A stretch of 64,000 bases of DNA from Eukaryota sp. TZLM1-RC (taxonomy: Eukaryota > Metamonada: BaSk clade), in assembly GCA_040285825.1 (NCBI GenBank), contig JAUPSS010000003.1:2790001-2854000 (forward strand), written 5' to 3'. A program made the translations under genes and the position numbers. Within the stretch, counting starts at the first letter, position 1; each line of letters begins with the position of its first letter. Of this stretch, positions 43,206 through 53,532 are shown one piece after another. Below the pieces are notes generated by a model. It saw only the letters and a program-made list of their open reading frames with translations. It did not search any database and had not been told where the DNA came from.

Positions 43206-43801
43206 GTTTGCTTCATTTGAAATTGAAATTTGATTAAGATTCCATGTAAATCACTCTCCCTCCTGCTTGTCAAAACGACGTATAATTTTGTAGAATTTTC
43301 CCTTGAAACCAGATGGGACCTTAGAATAATCGCTCCTTGTAATCCGTGAGAACGTTCCGTGAGAACAAGTAGTTTCAGTGAAACAACTCACTTAATGCAG
43401 CAGAAGCACAGTACAAGTTGTATTAAGTTGATATTTTTGTCAGTGCAAAATAGTGTTCGAAATACAAGTGGCCAACTGTCAAATGAACGATCAAACCACC
43501 AAATTTGCGCAACGTTAAATCTTACAATAGACGGAATACCATTCTCCTTCCACACAACAATTCCTGCTCTTTGAATGTCGAATATTTTGACGCAAATCTC
43601 CATCATTAGATGGATTTGGCTTCAGCAGATAAACAGTTTAGTTTAGGTATATTTTTAAATTTAATTGTTCATACAATAAACTTTATCCTCACCTACATCA
43701 TGGGGCTACTTAATGACAAGTTTTGAGGATCAATTTTATGATAAATTGAGCACAATGTTTAAATGTTTATTCAAAATAATAAAGACTAACACTATTAAAC
43801 A
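43206..43801. other. No gene seen
   Basis: Intergenic. A short tandem duplication, CCGTGAGAAC-GTT-CCGTGAGAAC, lies near 43342-43364. The minus frame at 43388-43606 has no recognisable family. The last 100 bp are the 3' flank of TMCO1. Confidence 0.4.
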
Positions 43802-44329
43802 CTATTGCTGAGCTGCCGCCGAACCTGCCATTGTAAGTTCTTGAGGCAGTTTGGGTGGTTGGAATCCAAAGTACTTGACAATATTGGCCCTTAGAGAAGC
43901 TGAGCACAAGGCATAGATAAATGAAAACGAGCAGTCAGTCCAGTCAGTTCCCTCAAGTCTTCGATGACTGAGACCACGAATCATTTTGATAGGTTCGAAT
44001 GGAAGCTTGGCTACCACAACACCGAGAAAGCGCTTAGATAGAACACGATAAGCTACTATCATAATAATGCCAAGAAAGAAGGTGCCTTTGAACTTCATCA
44101 TTTGCACCTGTTGGTTTTCTTGCTTGATGGTGTCTTCTAACTTTTTTAGTTTTTTTTGGTCAGTGGGAGGTTTTTCCTGCCATTCTTTGAGTTTAGCGGC
44201 TAATCTTTCCTTTTGAGAACGATATTTTGAAGTACGATATACAAAAAGCCATCCCAGAAACTCAGAAAGACTGCTTACAGTGATAGAAAAGAGAACAATG
44301 AGAAGAACAGGTGGAATAATGTCGATCAT
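43802..44329 (-). CDS. TMCO1: TMCO1, ER calcium-load-activated channel
   Basis: Start ATG at 44329-44327, 175 aa, similar to the animal protein. Residues about 3-25 are a hydrophobic segment (IPPVLLIVLFSITVSSLSEFLGW), then VYRT.KYR and a charged coiled coil (about 30-75). A second membrane segment follows (GTFFLGIIMIVAYRVL). The conserved block is VVAKLPFEPIKMIRGLSHRRLEG...TDCSFSFIYALCSASLR. TMCO1 belongs to the Oxa1/EMC3 superfamily, sits in the ER membrane, releases Ca2+ when the store is overfull and is also part of the multipass translocon. An upstream in-frame extension exists but adds an unlikely lead, so I prefer the MIDIIPP start. It is divergent from Rpt4. Confidence 0.93.
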   Translation of the reverse strand: MIDIIPPVLLIVLFSITVSSLSEFLGWLFVYRTSKYRSQKERLAAKLKEWQEKPPTDQKKLKKLEDTIKQENQQVQMMKFKGTFFLGIIMIVAYRVLSKRFLGVVVAKLPFEPIKMIRGLSHRRLEGTDWTDCSFSFIYALCSASLRANIVKYFGFQPPKLPQELTMAGSAAAQQ

Positions 44330-44386
44330 TTGGGCAGGAAAAAAAAGAAAAAAAAAAGAAATCTTTGCTAAAAGTGCACATCTTAC
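44330..44386. promoter_or_regulatory. 57-bp bidirectional promoter, TMCO1/Rpt4
   Basis: The two start codons are only 57 bp apart and point away from each other. The gap is mostly A-rich (AAAAAAAGAAAAAAAAAAG) on the plus strand. Both transcripts must start within it or inside the opposing gene. Confidence 0.65.
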
Positions 44387-45589
44387 ATGGAGCAAGATTC
44401 TCAAACATCTGCAGCTGAACAGTTACTTAAAGCTGTTCAAGACCATGCCAATATACGTCAGCAGCTTAAATCTTTTCAGGAAAAATATGATAAACAGAAA
44501 CACATCTACGATCGATCAGAAGCTCATCTACGTGCCCTTCAATGCTGTGGTCAGTTAATTGGAGAACTCCTCCGACAGATCGACGAAGATAGATTTGCAG
44601 TTAGAGCCCTATCGGGTTCTCGATATGTTGTTGGATGTCGCAAGAACCTAGATCGCTCCCAACTGACTTCTGGTGCCCGTGTTGCTCTGGATATATCGAC
44701 CCTTACCATCATGCGGATACTTCCTAGAGAAGTAGATCCTTCAGTACACCACATGATTACTGAAGACCCTGGAAAGGTAGGTTTCTCCTCAGTTGGTGGC
44801 TTGGCTGAGCAGCTCCGTCAAGTCCGAGAAGTTGTAGAACTCCCTCTCACCAACCCAGAACTCTTCCTCAAAGTAGGTATTAAGCCCCCAAAAGGAGTAC
44901 TAGTATACGGCCCGCCCGGAACAGGTTTGTAGTGTTGTATCTCATTAACTTTAGGCAAAACCCTTATGGCAAGAGCAATCGCTGCAACCACTGACGCTCA
45001 CTTCCTGAAGGTTGTCGCTTCATCTGTTGTTGATAAGTATATTGGTGAGTCTGCCAGGATTATACGAGAAATGTTCCAATGGGGAAAGGATCACTCGCCT
45101 TGTATTATCTTTATAGATGAAATTGACGCAATTGGTGCAAAAAGAAATAGTGAAGGATCAAGTGCAGACCGTGAGATTCAGCGGACATTGATGGAATTGC
45201 TCTCTCAACTAGATGGTTTTGATCCACTAGGTCAAGTAAAGGTTATTATGGCCACCAACCGTCCTGACACTCTTGACCCCGCACTTCTCAGACCAGGTCG
45301 TTTAGATCGTAAGGTGGAGATTCCTTTACCAAATGAAGCAGGCAGAGTGGAAATTTTGAACATTCATTCAGCTAAAATGAACGTGCAAGGTGATGTTGAT
45401 ATGGAAGCAGTGGCTCGTTTGGCTGACCGCTTCAATGGAGCTGATTTACGGAATGTTTGTACAGAAGCAGGAATGTTTGCGATTAGGTCTGATAGAGATT
45501 ATGTTACACAGGAAGATTTTATCAAGGCTACTAGGAAATTAGCGGATATTAAAAGGCTGGAGACTAATTTGGAATACAAAAAAGTGTAG
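44387..45589 (+). CDS. RPT4: 26S proteasome ATPase Rpt4 (PSMC6), one 30-nt intron
   Basis: One of six AAA ATPases of the 19S base that unfold substrates for the 20S proteasome. Exons 44387-44924 and 44955-45589 give 390 aa. Residues about 20-60 form the coiled coil, and 60-120 the OB domain ([34 protein letters not shown]). The AAA domain has Walker A GPPGTGKT split by the intron, Walker [35 protein letters not shown] and the helical lid [23 protein letters not shown](M/I)(S/T)TLTIMR..LPREVDP identifies Rpt4 among the six paralogues. The carboxyl end is LEYKKV. The intron is required: without it the frame stops at 44932, two residues into the P loop. Confidence 0.97.
44925..44954 (+). other. 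30-nt spliceosomal intron in Rpt4
   Basis: GTTTGT at the start, TTTAG at the end, with a branch-like ATTAAC about 8 nt before AG. Removal joins ACAG to GCAAAACC and restores GPPGTGKT. It contains an in-frame TAG. Confidence 0.95.
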
Positions 45590-45715
45590 ATAATAAACCA
45601 TTGTTCTTGAAATAATGCTTGTTGATGGACAAAGGTAACAGAATTATTGTTTGAAAATTGTTCAAATCTGTATCTTTAAGTGAATTTTGTGTGAATTTTT
45701 TTCAACAATTTAATT

Positions 45716-45729
45716 TATTCCAACGAGAA
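45716..45729. repeat. Target-site duplication TATTCCAACGAGAA, left
   Basis: This 14-mer abuts the 5' T run of the LINE at 45730 and is repeated at 49070-49083. It lies in the 3' flank of Rpt4. Confidence 0.93.
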
Positions 45730-48700
45730 ATTTTTTTTTTCTTCCTCTACATATAACCGTTTAACTTAAAACCTGGCTGAACCGAGATCATTGCTTCTAT
45801 TCTTTCTTGTTGATGTATGAATCAGTTTCTGATTCTAATGGAGTCAAAAGAAAGAACGATAGTCAACAAGATGCTCAAGACGTCCTTTCCACCTCTCCTC
45901 TTCAACCTCTTCTCTCTTCATTTTTGGACAAAAAAAATTCTGATCAAGAATTTTTAGACAATCACGATGAAAAAAAAGTTTGTTCAAAAACAAAGCCACG
46001 CTCCTACAGATGCTCAAAGTGTCGACAACAGGGACATAATGCTCGAACATGCCCCAATGTTGGAAAAAATGATGCGGCAAATTCTGAAACAAAATGTAAA
46101 AGAAAATTTATTAGAAGGAAAGAGTCTAAGGTAGAACCCATAAATAATGCTCCACAAGTTGTTGCAAAACCAGTTAGCAATCGATTGAAGCACAAAACTT
46201 GCAACACTTGTGGTATTTCTTTTAGAAAAAATGCAAAAGGAAAAACTTCTGATCGCTGCTTGAAATGCCGCATAGTTGATAACTACCATCCTCCTATAAG
46301 AATACCTCAAGAAATTCATCCGACCAAATGCAATGAATTTGCTTTCGTTTTTCAAAGATTTTTGGATCAATTATGTAAAGGAAAGTATGCTATCAATATT
46401 ATTTGGGATTTTTTTGGTTCTTTTTGTCCTCCTTTTGAACAAAATTTCGTTAATATTTCCGAAGATTTAACCAATATAGCACCGAGAAATCAGTCATCCG
46501 AGAAATTAAGTAAAATTTTTGAAGACAAATGCTTTGACAACAAATGGTCCAAGGCTTTGTCAGCTTTAAGTCCCGGAGTCAAAGCACCGAACAATGAAAA
46601 TACAGTAGATAAACTGAAAATACTTCATCCTTATGAAGACCCTATAATGGATCAAAATTTTTACGGCACATACTGGGAAAATTTTCCATTGATGCCATCA
46701 GAAGTTTTTTCGGTTATCAAAAAGAGACCTCGTGGTAAGTCTGCCGGACTTTCTGGTATTACTATTGATCATGTAAAAGCCGCGATTATTTCTTCAGAAG
46801 ATTGCCTTGGTTTATTGACCAAATTTTTCAACCAAATATTATCTGGTCAACGCAAATACCCAGAAGAATTAAGAAGTTCTCGTTTGACTGCACTTGTCAA
46901 AAATTCAAAAATGGATGTTCGTCCTATTGCAGTCTCTGAGAGCTTACACAATATTTTTTCTGCGTGTTGCTTAAGCAGGTTCAATGAAAAAGCTAAAAAG
47001 ATCTTATTACCCTTTCAATATGGTATAAATACTACAGATGGAGTCTCTTCAGCGATTTTTGTTACTGATGTCTTATTTCGTCAAAATGAATCCAATGTTT
47101 GCATGTCATTGGATTTTAGTAATGCTTTCAATTCGCTAAGTCGTCGCAGTATCCATGGTGCTCTATTGCAATATATGCCAGAATTAATACCATATTTTCA
47201 ATCAACATATTGCACATATTCTAATTTACATTTTGGTAACAACATTTTGATTTCATCAAGTGGCGTAAAGCAAGGAGATCCGTTAGGACCTCTTTTGTTT
47301 TGTTTGGCCATTCATCCTATTCTACTGCAAATTCAAGAGATGTTTCCTTCACTAAAAATGATTGCATATATGGATGATGTTGTGCTTATTGGTGAATTAA
47401 ATATTGTGAAAAAAGCAACTGTATGTTTTAAAGAATTATTTACCAAAAATTGGTCTCCGACTTAATTTACTTAAATGTGTTTTGTTATCGAATTCTCCAG
47501 TTTCCACAATAATTGATGATATTGAAATTCAAGCCAAATTATATTCAATTGATGCTATTCGTCATTTGGGTTCGTTTTTAGGAAATAATGATGAAATTAC
47601 CAAAAAATTGTTTGAAAAGTTGAACTCAATTTCTGACAAAATTGACCGAATGATGAATTTAGATATAAAAAAACACATCAAATTTACCATTATAAGACTG
47701 TGTTTTAGTTCCAATTTTAATCATATATTTCGATCTACAAATCCTCTCGTCACTAGACCTTTGGCTCAAAAGTTACGTGAGTTACGTGCAAAAGTTCTGT
47801 CTCAATTACTGGGATGTAAAATGTTTCAAATTCCAGATCATGCTTACCTTAGTCCACAATATGGTGGTTTAGGGTGGACGAAGGCTTCTATTCTTACCTC
47901 GTGTGCTTTTGTTGGTAGATGCAGAAATGCAATCTTTGAGTTCTCCGAAAGATTTGCAGATTGGGAAGATTTATTGATGACAACGCAAAGTTCCACTGTT
48001 TTTGCATTAAATGAAGAAATTTCAAGAATTGATGTAGAAAAATGGGGTCGATGTTTTCCCTAATCATTCAATGGCAATATTCCAGAAAAAAATGTTTTAA
48101 ATTTGAAGTACACTCTTCGAACATTACAGAAAAGATTGACTGGAATGTATGAAAAAGATCTTTATAATAATATTTGCAGCTCGGCTGTTTTAAATCAAGA
48201 TCTTCACTCATTGTTATTGGAAAAGGGTGTTTGTGAAAACAAGGTGTCAGATTCTTCACTTTTTGTAACCATTGTACCACGAAGATTTGGATTGTGTGCT
48301 ACTAATGAAGCATTTGTAACAAAAATGAGATTATATTTGAACATCCCCATTAACCAATTATTATCAAAAGAAAAATGTATTTGTTCGAATTCACCTCAAC
48401 TCACTTTGCGCCATGCTCTAAATTGCTCTAAATTGATAACTTATCGTTCTTCATTACATGATGCTGTTAGAGACACTGTTTTCAATATGGCACAAACTGC
48501 AAGGATATCGTGTATCAAAGAGCCCCTGCTGAAAGAAACACTTTCTCTGAATAATTTTAGTTCTGATGATAGAGGTGATGTATACTGTGATTGGATTGAT
48601 AATTCTGAAGCTATTGTTGACTTTGTCTCATGTAATGTTGCAAACGATACTTTGGTTCACAGAAGAAAACTTAATCCTGTGGCTGCTCTGGATTTTAAAG

Positions 48701-49069
48701 CAAAAGAAAAACATAGAAAATATGATAAAGAAATTGAAGATGCAAATATCGATAGAAATACACAGCTGGTTTTTATTGCTTTTCCATTTTCGATAAATGG
48801 AAGATTATCAGTTGAAGCAGAAACTTTTTGGATGACTTCCAAAAAATGGTGAAAGAAAAAACAATGAAAAGATTTGATATTTTTTTATGGCGTTCACGGA
48901 TTCAATTTGCAATTATTAATAGATTACCGCGGTTTTTCAATCGAATTAGAGAAGCTTTAGCTAGACAGCAAGCAAATCAAGATTTTGTAGAGGAAATCTT
49001 GGTTTAATGATAGTCGTCCCATTAGTTATGATTTAATTTAATCAAGTGTGCAAATTCAATAAATTATCA
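45730..49069 (+). mobile_element. Near full-length family A LINE, copy 2
   Basis: A 3.34-kb non-LTR element bounded by the 14-bp duplication TATTCCAACGAGAA. The 5' end is ATTTTTTTTTTTCTTCCTC and the 3' end ...CAAATTCAATAAATTATCA. It is nearly identical to copy 1 (7400-10743) but in the opposite orientation. The two copies are 35 kb apart, so an inversion by recombination between them is possible. Confidence 0.95.
45813..49007 (+). pseudogene. Family A LINE polyprotein (frame-broken): CCHC, RT, RLE endonuclease
   Basis: ATG at 45813, final TAA at 49005-49007. Amino part: CSKCRQQGHNARTCP (CCHC knuckle) and CNTCGISF...CLKC. RT: KKRPRGKSAGLSGITIDHV, VRPIAVSES, MSLDFSNAFNSLS, SSSGVKQGDPLGPLLFC, AYMDDVVLIG. 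After the thumb: CICSNSPQLTLRHALNC (CCHC), HDAVRDTVFNM, EPLL, DDRGDVYCDW, AIVDFVSCN and KEKHRKYDK, the PD-(D/E)xK-type endonuclease. Breaks: one extra A near 47446-47451, CAA to TAA at about 48061, one missing T near 48823-48828. Apart from these three points, the frame is open from end to end. This is the reference copy for recognising family A elsewhere in the window. Confidence 0.92.
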
Positions 49070-49083
49070 TATTCCAACGAGAA
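49070..49083. repeat. Target-site duplication TATTCCAACGAGAA, right
   Basis: Exact repeat of 45716-45729. Confidence 0.93.
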
Positions 49084-49089
49084 GCTAAA

Positions 49090-49500
49090 CACAAGAATTA
49101 AATTTCTAAATCTTCATATCCCATTAGTCAACAAAAATCGACTGAATTTTCCTTCATAAATGCGACCAAGAGATAATGAAGCAGAAGACAATAAGGGACC
49201 AACATCTTTGAAAATTGAAAATACTTTTCTGTTCTGCCAAAACGTTGTTTTACATTTTTAACAAAATCATCCAAAAAAGATAAAGCAAGTAGTCCAAGTG
49301 TACCATGTAAGGAAAAAGCAAATGGACAAAGGACATAATGAGTGTGAGATTCAGCATTCAAGGATAGCAACTTTGCTTTATATTTGTCAATTGTAGAATT
49401 TTCGGCAACACACAGCAGATTCTTGTGTTTTGACTGAGCTAATGGTATGAAAGAATCTTTACACACGTCAGTTGATCTCACATCAGTAATGATAGTGGTG
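49090..49500 (-). mobile_element. Family B LINE, 3' endonuclease fragment
   Basis: Minus reading RSTDVCKDSFIPLAQS, IDKYKAKLLSLN, YVLCPFAFSLHGTLGLLALSFLDDFVKNVKQR is the last part of family B, close to the copy at 38100-39450. It stops about 35 bp before the tRNA gene. Confidence 0.75.
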
Positions 49501-49533
49501 AGCTTTTGTGAGTGAGATAGAAGTTCTTTGTCA

Positions 49534-49606
49534 GCTCTCTTAGCTCAGATGGTTAGAGCGTACGACTGAAGATCGTAAGGTCCCCGGTTCAAATCCGGGA
49601 GGGAGC
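49534..49606 (+). tRNA. trnF-GAA: tRNA-Phe (GAA)
   Basis: A 73-nt cloverleaf. The acceptor GCTCTCT pairs AGGGAGC with one T-G wobble. The D arm is GCTC-AGATGGTTA-GAGC. The anticodon stem-loop is TACGA-CTGAAGA-TCGTA with anticodon GAA. The T arm is CCCGG-TTCAAAT-CCGGG. There is no intron and CCA is not encoded. A run of T follows (ATTTTTG), the expected Pol III stop; A-box and B-box positions are as usual. Both sides carry LINE fragments. Confidence 0.97.
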
Positions 49607-49689
49607 ATTTTTGACCATTCAACAATTCTGCTGATATTTGAAATATCTCACATTTATGTCATGTGCAAATCATATCGAGTAGATTACTT

Positions 49690-50290
49690 TTGGCATCGAA
49701 ATCAATTTTCGAAGAAGACATCAACATTAATTAAGTTTGTTGAATTAGAGCTCCAATGTGTCTGGCAGGAGGTAATTTGATTGTTCCTAACTGAAGTGGA
49801 AGCTTTACTAATTTGGATGCCTTGTACATGGACCCATGTAATTCTTCTGATGAATTTAATTAATTCTGATGCTATTAATCCTCTTCTGGCTGGAGAAAAA
49901 TACAAAATTGCTGATTTCTGTTAAGGAAATTTCTCATGCCTAATATAATCGATGTCCCTTTGTTTTTTCTATGCTCGGGTTTTTAGGTAAGGCTGCTTTG
50001 CTATTCCTTGAGGATGTCAGTGTAGTTGTGGAGGAAAGGACTGGGAGAATTTCAATCGTGTTTACTGGAAAACAGGTTTGTGTTTTCTGAATGATTTCCA
50101 AAACCATAATGTAATGGTTCAACAAAAAAACAATGGAGAGATTTGATGTCTGTTTATGGCCCTCTCAATTTAAACTTGCAATAATTGGTAGATAATAGAA
50201 TAAGAGAAGCAATGACGAAGAAACAACTAGATCAGAATTCTGTGAAAGAAATCTTGGCTCAATTAACTTCGTCCAATTGGTTCTGAACTT
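49690..50290 (+). mobile_element. Stacked LINE 3' fragments (family B then A)
   Basis: The first part reads NSDAINPLLAGEKYKIADF and ALLFLEDVSVVVEERTGR, the end of a family B protein. From about 50096 the sequence changes to the last 200 bp of family A (WFNKKTMERFDVCLWPSQFKLAIIG-like, QQLDQNSVKEILAQ). Both are decayed. Confidence 0.65.
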
Positions 50291-50526
50291 GTTTGTGAAG
50301 TGATGTGGTTCAATAAAATTTAATAGATGATGAATTATCTCATTGTGAATTATAACAACATGACGACACAAATAAATGCTGCAAAACAAAATTGAATTTG
50401 AATTAAGTCCCATATTGATGTTTATTAACAATCTGAGATCCCTGGATGAACTAAATGTATTGAGTAATGAACACGCAAGATTCCAAAAACAAGCTAAAGT
50501 CTGGATATGGTAAACCACTGAGAAGC

Positions 50527-51081
50527 TTAGAAAACACGGGTTGGTCTTTCGGTACGGAAGTTCTTTCTGAAATAGCGATCAGAACTACGGACAATGTTAC
50601 GGACAAGTGGGAACTTGATACCAGAATCATGGAATTCCCTGACATTAGCACGGCGACAGTCTGATGATTTAACTTCTTCAATTCCAAGAATATGGATGGA
50701 AGAGAAGCGAGCACGATGACGACTGGCCATATCAGCATCTGAAATAAATACATGTAAAAAGGACATACACATTTGTTCAATGGCACCTACACGGGTGACA
50801 TCACGGTATTCACGTCTCATGTTGTGAGTACCACTACGTGAGTTGTATCGGACATAGACTACGAAATTCTTGGCGACTGTGGTCTTACCTAGAGGGAGTT
50901 CCTTACAGGCAAGAAGTTGACCAGCAGACTTCTTGACCTTATGTAACTTGTCGAGGTAGTACCAGAAGCGAGATCTGGCAACAACGACATTAGGGGCGAA
51001 AATGGTCATCTTCATGATGGGAGGGTTTTGCTCCTTATCGGAGGGAAGCTTCCTGCCAGCAACAAGGTATTCGTGCAACAT
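50527..51081 (-). CDS. RPL18A: 60S ribosomal protein eL20 (L18a), one 30-nt intron
   Basis: A protein of the large ribosomal subunit. Exons 51081-50769 and 50738-50527 give 174 aa, the normal size. The amino end MLHEYLVAGRKLP matches the family start, so I use this ATG and not the longer open frame to 51204. Conserved blocks: MKMTIFAPNVVVARSRFWYYL, KVKKSAGQLLACKE, KNFVVYVRYNSRSGTHNMRREYRD, GAIEQM, MASRHRARF, KCRR-type SDCRRANVREFHDSGIKFPL and the end RTERPTRVF. Without splicing, an extra decapeptide (CMSFLHVFIS) interrupts a helix that is continuous in all relatives. Removing the intron gives EQMYADMASRHRARF. Confidence 0.96.
   Translation of the reverse strand: MLHEYLVAGRKLPSDKEQNPPIMKMTIFAPNVVVARSRFWYYLDKLHKVKKSAGQLLACKELPLGKTTVAKNFVVYVRYNSRSGTHNMRREYRDVTRVGAIEQMCMSFLHVFISDADMASRHRARFSSIHILGIEEVKSSDCRRANVREFHDSGIKFPLVRNIVRSSDRYFRKNFRTERPTRVF
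50739..50768 (-). other. 30-nt in-frame (3n) stop-less intron in eL20
   Basis: Minus strand starts GTATGTCC and ends TATTTATTTCAG. It is exactly 30 nt, a multiple of three, and has no stop in the coding frame, so gene finders would read through. Conservation of the flanking protein shows it is spliced. Confidence 0.9.
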
Positions 51082-51479
51082 CTCAACGTAGGAAGAAAGA
51101 AAGGAATTTTCATTCAAAAATACACTAACAATATTCAACATTAGTTCCACAATGTTGCTCATTCCAACAAATTCTAGGTCATTACTAGTACTCAATCGTG
51201 TCAAGGATCAACAATCAATCAACTCTCTCAGAAAAACAATTTTCTACCAAATGAGAATTACCAAAGCAGAATTAAATCATCAGGTACGTAATCAATACCC
51301 CATATACATCTTCAGAATAGGAACATAGTAAAAAAATTTCTAGTCTTCAAGGATCAAACCAAAAGCCAGACCTAGCAAAGTGGAAACAACTCCACCACCA
51401 CTTTTGTTTCCAATTTCTTGTTTCATTTTCATTTTCATCTCAAATTCTGATTTGCATATTGTTGATTCTATTATGAAAT
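51082..51479. other. eL20 upstream region
   Basis: Promoter and 5' UTR of eL20 up to the first LINE fragment. Nothing else recognised. Confidence 0.4.
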
Positions 51480-52580
51480 CATTCAATGGTGTTAAACAAG
51501 GAGATTCTTTAAAACCTCTTTTGTTTTAACTGGCCATTCATCCAATTCTATGACAAATTCAAGCAACGTTTCCTTCCTTAAAAATGATTGCTTATATGGA
51601 TGATGTTGTTCTTATGGGTGACTTAACCGCTGTCAGAGAAGCAACTTTATGTTTTAAAGAACTATTCAACAAAATTGGCATTCGACTTCACTTAAATGTG
51701 TAATATATGGATTACTTTTCTTGCATTCGTTCAGAAAGTACCATCCATAGAGTTGCTAATGAAGATGCTACATTATACCAATCCATAGGTCCTGAGCTGA
51801 ATGTTCAAAAATGTTTTTGTATTTCTAGAAAAAATATTAAGTTAATAATTAATTCCCTGGAATTACCATTGATTGATTGTACTTCAACTAGTTTTTGCTT
51901 TCTTGGTTGTTATTTAGGTTCTGCCGAAAAGACACTTGATAATCTTAATGACTATTTGGGTTCATTTAAGAAAGAGTTTATTTTTAAATGACGATTAATG
52001 GACTACCGCTATGAGAATTTGTTGCTATTTATGGACTTGTAATTTGCCCAATGATCTGTTTTGCAAATGTGGAGCTCGTTTGACATTATCACATTTATTT
52101 AATTGCGACAGATTTATTTCTTATAGCTCCATTTTGCATGATGTTGTCACAATTCCATAAATTGTGTAATTCCTATCATACTGAATCATTTGTAGAGCTT
52201 TTGTTGAGGTTTGTTGATATCAATGAAAACGTAAGAGATTCAAAATATGGAAAACGACGTGCTGATGGTGTTGTTCCCTCATTTGATGATGTCTTGAATG
52301 TTGTTAATGATGTACCAAAGGATGTTTGCAAGAAAATGCCTTGAAAAATGTACAATTCGCAGTATCCCCCCTTGATGATTCATAATTGTATAAGCGGAAG
52401 AAATATGCAACTCCTTTGAAAAAATTGAAACATGCTCGCCATTTGGATTACGAAATTTGCCCATTTGTTATATCTTTGTATGGACGTCCTGGAAAAACTG
52501 TCATGAATTTTATTGACGATTTGGAAAATCTTGTAAAAAGAAGAATGAATAAGTGTTTTAATCGTCGTTTCTGGTGAATT
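51480..52580 (+). mobile_element. Mosaic LINE relic, family A RT joined to family B
   Basis: 51480-51700 is family A RT (SFNGVKQGDSLKPLLF, AYMDDVVLMGDL). From about 51790 it is family B-like (LNVQKCFCISRKN, FCFLGCYLGSAEKT), then CNLPNDLFCKCGARLTLSHLFNC, KYGKRRADGVVPSFDDVLNVVNDV and LDYEICPFVISLYGRPG to FNRRFW at 52577. Multiple stops. It arose either by insertion of one family into another or by template switching. Confidence 0.7.
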
Positions 52581-52582
52581 TT

Positions 52583-53532
52583 TTTTAAGATACATATTTT
52601 ATTCAAACAAGATTATCAAAAACTAAAAGTCAATCTCCTCATACTCCACATCTATTATAGAAAACTTACCTACAGCTTTTTCTTCATAAAATTTTCCTAA
52701 TAATAACAACGAGCTAGAAACAATACTATACATTCCCTTAAAAATGGAAAATACAATTCTGTTTTGCCAAAAGGTTCGGTCGAATATTCTTCCAGTTCTA
52801 ATTTTGACAATAGATCAGAAATCGTCCAAGAAAGATAGCGCAGTTTTAACCAAGCTTCCAATTAAAGAAAAAGCAAAAGGAAAAAGAATGTATTGAGTAT
52901 GTGAGTTGGAATTCAGATTATTGATTATTTCTGTATACTTAATAATTTTCGCTTCTTCAGCTCTTCGTAAAGGTGAGTTATAAGATTGTGCCAGTTTTTC
53001 ATTTGAGCTGTTTGATACATCAGTAGATCTGACATCAATAATGATCATTGATCCATCAAGTCCGGGCACTAGCACATCACCACGGCTGTCACCAAAAGAA
53101 TTTCTGCCAGATTCATCAGCCAAATTTGAAAGCAAAGGTCCTAAAAGAAGATTCAATCTTGTAGGATTTAAACATACAATAAAGCTGATCACGAACTGCA
53201 TCATGCACTTTTGATCCAAAAGTAATAAAACAATTACAATTAAATAAATGGGTTGGAGTGACAAACTTTTCTTTTGTTGAAGCTTCTTCACACGATACCT
53301 TAAATTAACTAAATTTCGTGGAGGAATCTCTTGAACTGACTCGGGAAAACATTGACACCAAATTTGTGGTGCAATTTTATTAATGGCAACATCAAGGTCA
53401 TACAAATATTTTGAAAATGATGGACTAAGCAAATGAATATCTTCAGGGAAACGATTGAGAAATTCAAAAATAAAATTTTTGCCACCTCCGACAAAAGCTG
53501 CTTGACAAAGAATTGAGGATTTGGTAAAATGA
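52583..53532 (-). mobile_element. Family B LINE fragment (minus), internally deleted
   Basis: The A-rich 3' tail is near 52583. Reading leftwards: TKSSILCQAAFVGGGKNFIFEF, PQIWCQCFPESVQEIPPRNLVNLRYRVKKLQQK, then a deletion, and FGDSRGDVLVPGLDGSMIIIDVRSTDV, AKIIKYTEII, FPFAFSLIGSLVKTALSFLDDF. The zinc finger is shifted and broken. It joins a plus-strand family A fragment head to head at about 53533. Confidence 0.75.
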
